64,000 bases of DNA from Clusia tigrina (Eukaryota > Arthropoda > Insecta > Diptera > Clusiidae), in contig CAKKTE020000119.1 of assembly GCA_920105625.2 (NCBI GenBank), positions 372,001-436,000 on the forward strand, written 5' to 3'. The position numbers were made by a program, and so were the translations under genes. The notes beneath the pieces were generated by a model. That model was not told the DNA's origin. It was given only the letters and a program-made list of their open reading frames with translations, and did no database searches. Below are positions 11,790 through 24,486 of the stretch, in pieces. Position 1 is the stretch's first letter. The number at the start of each line of letters is the position of its first letter.

Positions 11790-13473
11790 CTTGAAATTTT
11801 GTAACAATAAAGTACTCGAGCCTCTCGTCAATAAAAGCTATCGCTCAAAGCTATGCTACCCTTGAGTCGGAAATCAAAGACTGATGAAGCTTCAAATGGC
11901 CCTAACTTCTATAAAAGTTTGCAACATACAAATGCTTGTAACTTTTTACTGGAGCGTCATAAAACCTTGAAATTTTGTAACAATAAAGTACTCGAGCCTC
12001 TTGTCAATGTAAGTTATCGCTCAAAGCTATGCTACCCTTGAGTCCCACAACAAACACTGACAAAACTTCAAATGGCCCTAACTTATATACGGTACGTCCT
12101 ACACCTATCAAAGTTTGCAACATACAAATGCTTGTAACTTTTTACTGGAGCGTCATAAAACCTTGAAATTTTGTAACAATAAAGTACTCGAGCCTCTCGT
12201 CAATAAAAGCTATCGCTCAAAGCTATGCTACCCATGAGTCCCAAATCAAAGACTGATAAAGCTTCAAATGGCCCTAACTTCTATAAAAGTTTGCAACATA
12301 CAAATGCTTGTAACTTTTTACTGGAGCGTCATAAAACCTTGAAATTTTGTAACAATAAAGTACTCGAGCCTCTTGTCAATTTAAGCTATCGCTCAAAGCT
12401 ATGCTACCCTTGAGTCCCAAATCAAACACTGATAAAACTTCAAATGGCCCTAACTTCTATACGGTAAGTCCTACACCTATCAAAGTTTGCAACATACAAA
12501 TGCTTGTAACTTTTTACTGGAGCGTCATAAAACCTTGAAATTTTGTAACAATAAAGTACTCGAGCCTCTTGTCAATTTAAGCTATCGCTCAAAGCTATGC
12601 TACCGTTGAGTCCCAAATCAAACACTGATAAAGCTTCAAATGGCCCTAACTTCTATAAAAGTTTGCAACATACAAATGCTTGTAACTTTTTACTGGAGCG
12701 TCATAAAACCTTGAAATTTTGTAACAATAAAGTACTCGAGCCTCTTGTCAATGTAAGTTATCGCTCAAAGCTATGCTACCCTTGAGTCCCAAAACAAACA
12801 CTGACAAAACTTCAAATGGCCCTAACTTATATACGGTACGCCCTACACCTATCAAAGTTTGCAACATACAAATGCTTGTAACTTTTTACTGGAGCGTCAT
12901 AAAACCTTGAAATTTTGTAACAATAAAGTACTCGAGCCTCTTGTCAATTTAAGCTATCGCTCAAAGCTATGCTACCGTTGAGTCCCAAATCAAACACTGA
13001 TAAAGCTTCAAATGGCCCTAACTTCTATAAAAGTTTGCAACATACAAATGCTTGTAACTTTTTACTGGAGCGTCATAAAACCTTGAAATTTTGTAACAAT
13101 AAAGTACTCGAGCCTCTTGTCAATGTAAGTTATCGCTCAAAGCTATGCTACCCTTGAGTCCCAAAACAAACACTGACAAAACTTCAAATGGCCCTAACTT
13201 ATATACGGTACGCCCTACACCTATCAAAGTTTGCAACATACAAATGCTTCTAACTTTTTACTGGAGCGTCATAAAACCTTGAAATTTTGTAACAATAAAG
13301 TACTCGAACCTCTTGTCAATTTAAGCTATCGCTCAAGGCTATGATACCCTTGAGTCCCAAATCAACCACTGATAAAACTTCAAATGGCCCTAACTTCTAT
13401 ATGGTACGTCCTACACCTATCAAAGTTTGCAACATACAAATGCTTGTAACTTTTTACTGGAGCGTCATAAAAC
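11790..13473 (+). repeat. HOR of 1880 bp, copy 4, shortened to 1684 bp
   Basis: Exactly one 196-bp monomer is missing compared with copy 3 (1880 minus 196). The lost material is between the GCTTCTAAC type near 13246 and the CTCAAGGCTATGATACC type near 13325: GAACCTCTTGTCAAT is joined directly to TTAAGC, so the junction monomer is a hybrid of two neighbours. Confidence 0.9.
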
Positions 13474-16400
13474 CTTGAAATTTTGTAACAATAAAATACT
13501 CGAGCCTCTCGTCAATAAAAGCTATCGCTCAAAGCTATGCTACCCTTGAGTCGGAAATCAAAGACTGATGAAGCTTCAAATGGCCCTAACTTCTATAAAA
13601 GTTTGCAACATACAAATGCTTGTAACTTTTTACTGGAGCGTCATAAAACCTTGAAATTTTGTAACAATAAAGTACTCGAGCCTCTTGTCAATTTAAGCTA
13701 TCGCTCAAAGCTATGCTACCCTTGAGTCCCAAATCAAACATTGATAAAACTTCAAATGGCCCTAACTTCTATACGGTAAGTCCTACACCTATCAAAGTTT
13801 GCAACATACAAATGCTTGTAACTTTTTACTGGAACGTCATAAAACCTTGAAATTTTGTAACAATAAAGTACTCGAGCCTCTTGTCAATTTAAGCTATCGC
13901 TCAAAGCTATGCTACCGTTGAGTCCCAAATCAAACACTGATAAAGCTTCAAATGGCCCTAACTTCTATAAAAGTTTGCAACATACAAATGCTTGTAACTT
14001 TTTACTGGAGCGTCATAAAACCTTGAAATTTTGTAACAATAAAGTACTCGAGCCTCTTGTCAATGTAAGTTATCGCTCAAAGCTATGCTACCCTTGAGTC
14101 CCAAAACAAACACTGACAAAACTTCAAATGGCCCTAACTTATATACGGTAAGCCCTACACCTATCAAAGTTTGCAACATACAAATGCTTGTAACTTTTTA
14201 CTGGAGCGTCATAAAACCTTGAAATTTTGTAACAATAAAGTACTCGAGCCTCTTGTCAATTTAAGCTATCGCTCAAAGCTATGCTACCGTTGAGTCCCAA
14301 ATCAAACACTGATAAAGCTTCAAATGGCCCTAACTTCTATAAAAGTTTGCAACATACAAATGCTTGTAACTTTTTACTGGAGCGTCATAAAACCTTGAAA
14401 TTTTGTAACAATAAAGTACTCGAGCCTCTTGTCAATGTAAGTTATCGCTCAAAGCTATGCTACCCTTGAGTCCCAAAACAAACACTGACAAAACTTCAAA
14501 TGGCCCTAACTTATATACGGTACGCCCTACACCTATCAAAGTTTGCAACATACAAATGCTTCTAACTTTTTACTGGAGCGTCATAAAACCTTGAAATTTT
14601 GTAACAATAAAGTACTCGAACCTCTTGTCAATATAAGCTATCGCTCAAAGCTATGCTACCCTTGAGTCCCAAATCAAACACCGATAAAACTTCAAATGGC
14701 CCTAACTTCTATACGGTACGTCCTACACCTATCAAAGTTTGCAACATACAAATGCTTGTAACTTTTTACTGGAGCGTCATAAAACCTTGAAATTTTGTAA
14801 CAATAAAGTACTCGAACCTCTTGTCAATTTAAGCTATCGCTCAAGGCTATGATACCCTTGAGTCCCAAATCAACCACTGATAAAACTTCAAATGGCCCTA
14901 ACTTCTATATGGTACGTCCTACACCTATCAAAGTTTGCAACATACAAATGCTTGTAACTTTTTACTGGAGCGTCATAAAACCTTGAAATTTTGTAACAAT
15001 AAAGTACTCGAGCCTCTCGTCAATAAAAGCTATCGCTCAAAGCTATGCTACCCTTGAGTCCCAAATCAAAGACTGATAAAGCTTCAAATGGCCCTAACTT
15101 CTATAAAAGTTTGCAACATACAAATGCTTGTAACTTTTTAATGGAGCCTCATAAAACCTTGAAATTTTGTAACAATAAAGTACTCGAGACTCTTGTCAAT
15201 TTAAGCTATCGCTCAAAGCTATGCTACCCTTGAGTCCCAAATCAAACACTGATAAAACTTCAAATGGCCCTAACTTCTATACGGTACGCCCTACACCTAT
15301 CAAAGTTTGCAACATACAAATGCTTCTAACTTTTTACTGGAGCGTCATAAAAACTTGAAATTTTGTAACAATAAAGAACTCGAACCTCTTGTCAATATAA
15401 GCTATCGCTCAAAGCTATGCTACCCTTGAGTCCCAAATCAAACACTGATAAAACTTCAAATGGCCCTAACTTCTATATGGTACGTCCTACACCTATCAAA
15501 GTTTGCAACATACAAATATATGTATTTTTTTACTGGAGCGTCATAAAACCTTGAAATTTTGTAACAATAAAGTACTCGAGCCTCTCGTCAATAAAAGCTA
15601 TCGCTCAAAGCTATGCTACCCTTGAGTCCCAAATCAAAGACTGATAAAGCTTCAAATGGCCCTAACTTCTATAAAAGTTTGCAACATACAAATGCTTGTA
15701 ACTTTTTACTGGAGCGTCATAAAACCTTGAAATTTTGTAACAATAGAGAACTCGAGCCTCTTGTCAATTTAAGCTATCGCTCAAATCTATGCTACCCTTT
15801 AGTCCTAAATCAAACACTGATAAAATTTCAAATGGCCCTAACTTCTATACGGTACGTCCTACACCTATCAAAGTTTGCAACATACAAATGCTTGTAACTT
15901 TTTACTGGAGCGTCATAAAACCTTGAAACTTTGTAACAATAAAGTACTCGAGCCTCTCGTCAATAAAAGCTATCGCTCAAAGCTATGCTACCCTTGAGTC
16001 CCAAATCAAAGACTGATAATGCTTCAAATGGCCCTAACTTCTTTAAAAGTTTGCAACATACAAATGCCTGTAACTTTTTAATGGAGCCTCATAAAGCCTT
16101 GAAATTTTGTAACAATAAAGTACTCGAGCCTCTTGTCAATGTAAGTTATCGCTCAAAGCTATGCTACCCTTGAGTCCCAAAACAAACACTGACAAAACTT
16201 CAAATGGCCCTAACTTATATACGGTACGCCCTACACCTATCAAAGTTTGCAACATACAAATGCTTCTAACTTTTTACTGGAGCGTCATAAAACCTTGAAA
16301 TTTTGTAACAATAAAGTACTCGAACCTCTTGTCAATTTAAGCTATCGCTCAAGGCTATGATACCCTTGAGTCCCAAATCAACCACTGATAAAACTTCAAA

Positions 16401-16489
16401 TGGCCCTAACTTCTATATGGTACGTCCTACACCTATCAAAGTTTGCAACATACAAATGCTTGTAACTTTTTACTGGAGCGTCATAAAAC
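13474..16489 (+). repeat. HOR of 3016 bp, copy 1
   Basis: It starts with the same GAGTCGGAAATC short monomer as the 1880-bp family but lacks the ACCCATGAG dimer. It adds a segment with TTTTTAATGGAGCCTC (15137 and 16076), the TAGAGAACTCGAG monomer (from about 15745) and CTTTAAAAG short monomer (15922). The arrangement repeats 3016 bp later. Similarity of the two copies extends left to about 13130, so copy limits are a choice of phase. ATATGTATTTTTTTACTGG near 15526 is private. Confidence 0.9.
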
Positions 16490-19083
16490 CTTGAAATTTT
16501 GTAACAATAAAGTACTCGAGCCTCTCGTCAATAAAAGCTATCGCTCAAAGCTATGCTACCCTTGAGTCGGAAATCAAAGACTGATGAAGCTTCAAATGGC
16601 CCTAACTTCTATAAAAGTTTGCAACATACAAATGCTTGTAACTTTTTACTGGAGCGTCATAAAACCTTGAAATTTTGTAACAATAAAGTACTCGAGCCTC
16701 TTGTCAATTTAAGCTATCGCTCAAAGCTATGCTACCCTTGAGTCCCAAATCAAACATTGATAAAACTTCAAATGGCCCTAACTTCTATACGGTAAGTCCT
16801 ACACCTATCAAAGTTTGCAACATACAAATGCTTGTAAGTTTTTACTGGAGCGTCATAAAACCTTGAAATTTTGTAACAATAAAGTACTCGAGCCTCTTGT
16901 CAATTTAAGCTATGGCTCAAAGCTATGCTACCGTTGAGTCCCAAATCAAACACTGATAAAGCTTCAAATGGCCCTAACTTCTATAAAAGTTTGCAACATA
17001 CAAATGCTTGTAACTTTTTACTGGAGCGTCATAAAACCTTGAAATTTTGTAACAATAAAGTACTCGAGCCTCTTGTCAATGTAAGTTATCGCTCAAAGCT
17101 ATGCTACCCTTGAGTCCCAAAACAAACACTGACAAAACTTCAAATGGCCCTAACTTATATACGGTAAGCCCTACACCTATCAAAGTTTGCAACATACAAA
17201 TGCTTGTAACTTTTTACTGGAGCGTCATAAAACCTTGAAATTTTGTAACAATAAAGTACTCGAGCCTCTTGTCAATTTAAGCTATCGCTCAAAGCTATGC
17301 TACCGTTGAGTCCCAAATCAAACACTGATAAAGCTTCAAATGGCCCTAACTTCTATAAAAGTTTGCAACATACAAATGCTTGTAACTTTTTACTGGAGCG
17401 TCATAAAACCTTGAAATTTTGTAACAATAAAGTACTCGAGCCTCTTGTCAATGTAAGTTATCGCTCAAAGCTATGCTACCCTTGAGTCCCAAAACAAACA
17501 CTGACAAAACTTCAAATGGCCCTAACTTATATACGGTACGCCCTACACCTATCAAAGTTTGCAACATACAAATGCTTGTAACTTTTTACTGGAGCGTCAT
17601 AAAACCTTGAAATTTTGTAACAATAAAGTACTCGAACCTCTTGTCAATATAAGCTATCGCTCAAAGCTATGCTACCCTTGAGTCCCAAATCAAACACTGA
17701 TAAAACTTCAAATGGCCCTAACTTCTATACGGTACGTCCTACACCTATCAAAGTTTGCAACATACAAATGCTTGTAACTTTTTACTGGAGCGTCATAAAA
17801 CCTTGAAATTTTGTAACAATAAAGTACTCGAACCTCTTGTCAATTTAAGCTATCGCTCAAGGCTATGATACCCTTGAGTCCCAAATCAACCACTGATAAA
17901 ACTTCAAATGGCCCTAACTTCTATATGGTACGTCCTACACCTATCAAAGTTTGCAACATACAAATGCTTGTAACTTTTTACTGGAGCGTCATAAAACCTT
18001 GAAATTTTGTAACAATAAAGTACTCGAGCCTCTCGTCAATAAAAGCTATCGCTAAAAAGCTATGCTACCCTTGAGTCCCAAATCAAAGACTGATAAAGCT
18101 TCAAATGGCCCTAACTTCTATAAAAGTTTGCAACATACAAATGCTTGTAACTTTTTAATGGAGCCTCATAAAACCTTGAAATTTTGTAACAATAAAGTAC
18201 TCGAGACTCTTGTCAATTTAAGCTATCGCTCAAAGCTATGCTACCCTTGAGTCCCAAATCAAACACTGATAAAACTTCAAATGGCCCTAACTTCTATACG
18301 GTACGTCCTACACCTATCAAAGTTTGCAACATACAAATGCTTCTAACTTTTTACTGGAGCGTCATAAAAACTTGAAATTTTGTAACAATAAAGAACTCGA
18401 ACCTCTTGTCAATATAAGCTATCGCTCAAAGCTATGCTACCCTTGAGTCCCAAATCAAACACTGATAAAACTTCAAATGGCCCTAACTCCTATATGGTAC
18501 GTCCTACACCTATCAAAGTTTGCAACATACAAATATATGTAACTTTTTACTGGAGCGTCATAAAACCTTGAAATTTTGTAACAATAAAGTACTCGAGCCT
18601 CTCGTCAATAAAAGCTATCGCTCAAAGCTATGCTACCCTTGAGTCCCAAATCAAAGACTGATAAAGCTTCAAATGGCCCTAACTTCTATAAAAGTTTGCA
18701 ACATACAAATGCTTGTAACTTTTTACTGGAGCGTCATAAAACCTTGAAATTTTGTAACAATAGAGAACTCGAGCCTCTTGTCAATTTAAGCTATCGCTCA
18801 AATCTATGCTACCCTTTAGTCCTAAATCAAACACTGATAAAATTTCAAATGGCCCTAACTTCTATACGGTACGTCCTACACCTATCAAAGTTTGCAACAT
18901 ACAAATGCTTGTAACTTTTTACTGGAGCGTCATAAAACCTTGAAACTTTGTAACAATAAAGTACTCGAGCCTCTCGTCAATAAAAGCTATCGCTCAAAGC
19001 TATGCTACCCTTGAGTCCCAAATCAAAGACTGATAATGCTTCAAATGGCCCTAACTTCTTTAAAAGTTTGCAACATACAAATG
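16490..19083 (+). repeat. HOR of 3016 bp, copy 2 (partial)
   Basis: It follows copy 1 with offset 3016, rising to 3017 after an extra A in GCTAAAAAGC near 18055. Shared markers include ACTCGAGACTCTTG (15183 and 18200), AAAAACTTGAAATT, ATATATGTA (about 15515 and 18534) and the TAGAGAACTCGAG monomer. Similarity stops near 19083, where copy 1 has TGCCTGTAACTTTTTAATGG and this copy has TGCTTGTAACTTTTTACTGG. Confidence 0.88.
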
Positions 19084-19702
19084 CTTGTAACTTTTTACTG
19101 GAGCGTCATAAAACCTTGAAATTTTGTAACAATAAAGTACTCGAGCCTCTTGTCAATGTAAGCTATCGCTCAAAGCTATGCTACCCTTGAGTCCCAAATC
19201 AAACACTGATAAAACTTCAAATGGCCCTAACTTCTATACAGTACGTCCTACACTTATCAAAGTTTGCAACATACAAATGCTTGTAACTTTTTACTGGAGC
19301 GTCATAAAACCTTTAAATTTTGTAACAATACAGTACTCGAGCCTCTTGTCAATTTAAGCTATCGCTCAAAGCTATGCTACCCTTGAGTCCCAAATCCAAC
19401 ACTGATAAAACTTCAAATGGCCCTAACTTCTATACGGCACGTCCTACACCTATCAAAGTTTGCAACATACAAATGCTTGTAACTTTTTACTGGAGCGTCA
19501 TAAAACCTTGAAATTTTGTAACAATAAAGTACTCGAGCCTCTTGTCAATTTAAGCTATCGCTCAAAGCTATGCTACCCGTGAGTCCCAAATCAAACACTG
19601 ATAAAACTTCAAATGGCCCTAACTTCTATACGGTACGTCCTACACCTATCAAAGTTTGCAACATACAAATGCTTGTAACTTTTTACTGGAGCGTCATAAA
19701 AC

Positions 19703-19757
19703 CTTGAAGTTTGCAACATACAAATGCCTGTAACTTTTTAATGGAGCCTCATAAAAC
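19703..19757 (+). repeat. 55-bp truncated monomer, copy 1
   Basis: The unit starts CTTGAA, jumps directly to GTTTGCAACATA and ends normally, so 141 bp are missing. It carries TGCCTGTAAC and TTTTTAATGGAGCCTC, the variants seen in the full unit near 16067, which suggests its right-hand parent. Confidence 0.93.
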
Positions 19758-20541
19758 CTTGAAATTTTGTAACAATAAAGTACTCGAGCCTCTTGTCAAT
19801 TTAAGCTATCGCTCAAAGCTATGCTACCCTTGAGTCCCAAAACAAACACTGATAAAACTTCAAATGGCCCTAACTTCTATACGGTACGTCCTACACCTAT
19901 CAAAGTTTGCAACATACAAATGCTTCTAACTTTTTACTGGAGCGTCATAAAAACTTGAAATTTTGTAACAATAAAGAACTCGAACCTCTTGTCAATATAA
20001 GCTATCGCTCAAAGCTATGCTACCCTTGAGTCCCAAATCAAACACTGATAAAACTTCAAATGGCCCTAACTTCTATATGGTACGTCCTACACCTATCAAA
20101 GTTTGCAACATACAAATGCTTGTAACTTTTTACTGGAGCGTCATAAAACCTTGAAATTTTGTAACAATAAAGTACTCGAGCCTCTTATCAATTTAAGCTA
20201 TCGCTCAAAGCTATGCTACCCTTGAGTCCCAAATCAAACACTGATAAAACTTCAAATGGCCCTAACTTCTATACGGTTCGTCTTACACCTATCAAAGTTT
20301 GCAACATACAAATGCTTGTAACTTTTTACTGGAGCGTCATAAAACCTTGAAATTTTGTAACAATAAAGTACTCGAGCCTCTTGTCAATAAAAGCTATCGC
20401 TCAAAGCTATGCTATCCTTGAGTCCCAAATCAAACACTGATAAAACTTCAAATGGCCCTAACTTCTATACGGTACGTCCTACACCTATCAGAGTTTGCAA
20501 CATACAAATGCTTGTAACTTTTTACTGGAGCGTCATAAAAC

Positions 20542-20596
20542 CTTGAAGTTTGCAACATACAAATGCCTGTAACTTTTTAATGGAGCCTCATAAAAC
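20542..20596 (+). repeat. 55-bp truncated monomer, copy 2
   Basis: Same junction CTTGAAGTTTGCAACATA and same linked variants as copy 1, 839 bp downstream (55 plus four 196-bp units). The following two long monomers also match those after copy 1, so at least about 450 bp was copied as a block. Confidence 0.93.
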
Positions 20597-21928
20597 CTTG
20601 AAATTTTGTAACAATAAAGTACTCGAGCCTCTTGTCAATTTAAGCTATCGCTCAAAGCTATGCTACCCTTGAGTCCCAAAACAAACACTGATAAAACTTC
20701 AAATGGCCCTAACTTCTATACGGTACGTCCTACACCTATCAAAGTTTGCAACATACAAATGCTTCTAACTTTTTACTGGAGCGTCATAAAAACTTGAAAT
20801 TTTGTAACAATAAAGAACTCGAACCTCTTGTCAATATAAGCTATCGCTCAAAGCTATGCTACCCTTGAGTCCCAAATCAAACACTGATAAAACTTCAAAT
20901 GGCCCTAACTTCTATATGGTACGTCCTACACCTATCAAAGTTTGCAACATACAAATGCTTGTAACTTTTTACTGGAGCGTCATAAAACCTTGAAATTTTG
21001 TAACAATAAAGTACTCGAGCCTCTCGTCAATAAAAGCTATCGCTCAAAGCTATGCTACCCTTGAGTCCCAAATCAAAGACTGATAAAACTTCAAATGGCC
21101 CTAACTTCTTTAAAAGTTTGCAACATACAAATGCTTGTAACTTTTTACTGGAGCGTCATAAAACCTTGAAATTTTGTAACAATAAAGTACTCGAGCCTCT
21201 CGTCAATAAAAGCTATCGCTCAAAGCTATGCTACCCTTGAGTCCCAAATCAAAGACTGATAAAGCTTCAAATGGCCCTAACTTCTATAAAAGTTTGCAAC
21301 ATACAAATGCTTGTAACTTTTTACTGGAGCGTCATAAAACCTTGAAATTTTGTAACAATAGAGAACTCGAGCCTCTTGTCAATTTAAGCTATCGCTCAAA
21401 TCTATGCTACCCTTTAGTCCTAAATCAAACACTGATAAAATTTCAAATGGCCCTAACTTCTATACGGTACGTCCTACACCTATCAAAGTTTGCAACATAC
21501 AAATGCTTGTAACTTTTTACTGGAGCGTCATAAAACCTTTAAATTTTGTAACAATACAGTACTTGAGCCTCTTGTCAATTTAAGCTATCGCTCAAAGCTA
21601 TGCTACCCTTGAGTCCCAAATCCAACACTGATAAAACTTCAAATGGCCCTAACTTCTATACGGTACGTCCTACACCTATCAAAGTTTGCAACATACAAAT
21701 GCTTGTAACTTTTTACTGGAGCGTCATAAAACCTTGAAATTTTGTAACAATAAAGTACTCGAGCCTCTTGTCAATTTAAGCTATCGCTCAAAGCTATGCT
21801 ACCCGTGAGTCCCAAATCAAACACTGATAAAACTTCAAATGGCCCTAACTTCTATACGGTACGTCCTACACCTATCAAAGTTTCCAACATACAAATGCTT
21901 GTAACTTTTTACTGGAGCGTCATGAAAC

Positions 21929-21983
21929 CTTGAAGTTTGCAACATACAAATGCCTGTAACTTTTTAATGGAGCCTCATAAAAC
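21929..21983 (+). repeat. 55-bp truncated monomer, copy 3
   Basis: Same junction and linked variants as the others. It is preceded by CATGAAACC, a private change. It is followed by one long monomer and then the doublet of short monomers at 22180. Confidence 0.92.
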
Positions 21984-24431
21984 CTTGAAATTTTGTAACA
22001 ATAAAGTACTCGAGCCTCTTGTCAATTTAAGCTATCGCTCAAAGCTATGCTACCCTTGAGTCCCAAATCAAACACTGATAAAACTTCAAATGGCCCTAAC
22101 TTCTATATGGTACGTCCTACACCTATCAAAGTTTGCAACATACAAATGCTTGTAACTTTTTACTGGAGCGTCATAAAACCTTGAAATTTTGTAACAATAA
22201 AGTACTCGAGCCTCTCGTCAATAAAAGCTATCGCTCAAAGCTATGCTACCCTTGAGTCCCAAATCAAAGACTGATAAAGCTTCAAATGGCCCTAACTTCT
22301 TTAAAAGTTTGCAACAAACAAATGCTTGTAACTTTTTACTGGAGCGTCATAAAACCTTGAAATTTTGTAACAATAAAGTACTCGAGCCTCTCGTCAATAA
22401 AAGCTATCGCTCAAAGCTATGCTACCCTTGAGTCCCAAATCAAAGACTGATAAAGCTTCAAATGGCCCTAACTTCTATAAAAGTTTGCAATATACAAATG
22501 CTTGTAACTTTTTACTGGAGCGTCATAAAACCTTGAAATTTTGTAACAATAGAGAACTCGAGCCTCTTGTCAATTTAAGCTATCGCTCAAATCTATGCTA
22601 CCCTTTAGTCCTAAATCAAACACTGATAAAATTTCAAATGGCCCTAACTTCTATACGGTACGTCCTACACCTATCAAAGTTTGCAACATACAAATGCTTG
22701 TAACTTTTTACTGGAGCGTCATAAAACCTTGAAATTTTGTAACAATAAAGTACTCGAGCCTCTTGTCAATTTAAGCTATTGCTCAAAGCTATGCTAACCT
22801 TGATTCCCAAATCAAAGACTGATAAAGCTTCAAATGGCCCTAACTTCTACAAAAGTTTGCAACATACAAATGCTTGTAACTTTTTACTGGAGCGTCATAA
22901 AAGCTTGAAATTTTGTAACAATAGAGAACTCGAGCCTCTTGTCAATTTAAGCTATCGTTCAAAGCTATGCTACCCTTTAGTCCTAAATCAAACACTGGTA
23001 AAACTTCAAATGGCCCTAACTTCTATTCGGTACGTCCTACACCTATCAAAGTTTGCAACATACAAATGTTTCTGACTTTTTACTGGAGCGTCATAAAACC
23101 TTGAAATTTTGTAACAATAGAGAACTCGAGCCTCTTGTCAATTTAAGCTATCGTTCAAAGCTATGCTACCCTTTAGTCCTAAATCAAACACTGGTAAAAC
23201 TTCAAATGGCCCTAACTTCTATACGGTACGTCCTACACCTATCAAAGTTTGCAACATACAAATGCTTCTAACTTTTTACTGGAGCGTCATAAAAACTTGA
23301 AATTTTGTAACAATAAAGAACTCGAACATCTTGTCAATATAAGCTATCGCTCAAAGCTATGCTACCCTTGAGTCCCAAATCAAACACTGATAAAACTTCA
23401 AATGGCCCTAACTTCTATATGGTACGTCCTACACCTATCAAAGTTTGCAACATACAAATATTTGTAACTTTTTACTGGAGCGTCATAAAACCTTGAAATT
23501 TTGTAACAATAAAGTACTCGAGCCTCTCGTCAATAAAAGCTATCGCTCAAAGCTATGCTACCCTTGAGTCCCAAATCAAAGACTGATAAAGCTTCAAATG
23601 GCCCTAACTTCTATAAAAGTTTGCAACATACAAATGCTTGTAACTTTTTACTGGAGCGTCATAAAACCTTGAAATTTTGTAACAATAGAGAACTCGAGCC
23701 TCTTGTCAATTTAAGCTATCGCTCAAATCTATGCTACCCTTTAGTCCTAAATCAAAAACTGATAAAATTTCAAATGGCCCTAACTTCTATACGGTACGTC
23801 CTACACCTATCAAAGTTTGCAACATACAAATGCTTGTAACTTTTTACTGGAGCGTCATAAAACCTTGAAACTTTGTAACAATAAAGTACTCGAGCCTCTC
23901 GTCAATAAAAGCTATCGCTCAAAGCTATGCTACCCTTGAGTCCCAAATCAAAGACTGATAAAGCTTCAAATGGCCCTAACTTCTTTAAAAGTTTGCAACA
24001 TACAAATGCTTGTAACTTTTTACTGGAGCGTCATAAAACCTTGAAATTTTGTAACAATAAAGTACTCGAGCCTCTTGTCAATTTAAGCTATCGCTCAAAG
24101 CTATGCTACCCTTGAGTCCCAAATCAAACACTGATAAAACTTCAAATGGCCCTAACTTCTATACGGTACGTCCTACACTTTTCAAAGTTTGCAACATACA
24201 AATGCTTGTAACTTTTTACTGGAGCGTCATAAAACCTTTCAATTTTGTAACAATACAGTACTCGAGCCTCTTGTCAATTTAAGCTATCGCTCAAAGCTAT
24301 GCTACCCTTGAGTCCCAAATCCAACACTGATAAAACTTCAAATGGCCCTAACTTCTATACGGTACGTCCTACACCTCTCAAAGTTTGCAACATACAAATG
24401 CTTGTAACTTTTTACTGGAGCGTCATAAACC

Positions 24432-24486
24432 CTTGAAGTTTGCAACATACAAATGCCTGTAACTTTTTAATGGAGCCTCATAAAAC
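24432..24486 (+). repeat. 55-bp truncated monomer, copy 4
   Basis: Same junction; preceded by CATAAACCCTTG, a variant shared only with copy 5, which is 2543 bp to the right. It marks the start of the 2543-bp HOR in the phase used here. Confidence 0.93.

Larger units (their letters stand above)
19084..24431 (+). repeat. Mosaic domain with 55-bp remnants and doublets of short monomers
   Basis: Monomer types from flanking domains are shuffled here. Three 55-bp remnants occur (19703, 20542, 21929). Two short monomers sit directly side by side at 20989-21340 and 22180-22531, an arrangement not seen to the left. The TAGAGAACTCGAG plus CCCTTTAGTCCTAAATC type occurs repeatedly (around 21360, 22550, 22922, 23115 and 23687). 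The block near 23492-24050 copies the arrangement at 15550-16060 and 18567-19083. No gene is present. Confidence 0.85.

Noticed and set aside
15613..15897. Longer 94- to 98-residue open frames, also at 18630, 21228, 22419, 23555, 41676, 54494, 57982, 59138 and 60294
   Set aside because: They arise when a short monomer is followed by a unit in which CTTGAGTCCC became CTTTAGTCCT, which removes the usual stop. They are an accident of two linked satellite variants. Several start only at TTG.
21913..21935. CATGAAACC change next to a 55-bp remnant as a functional site
   Set aside because: It is a single private substitution with no recurrence, and needs no explanation beyond mutation.
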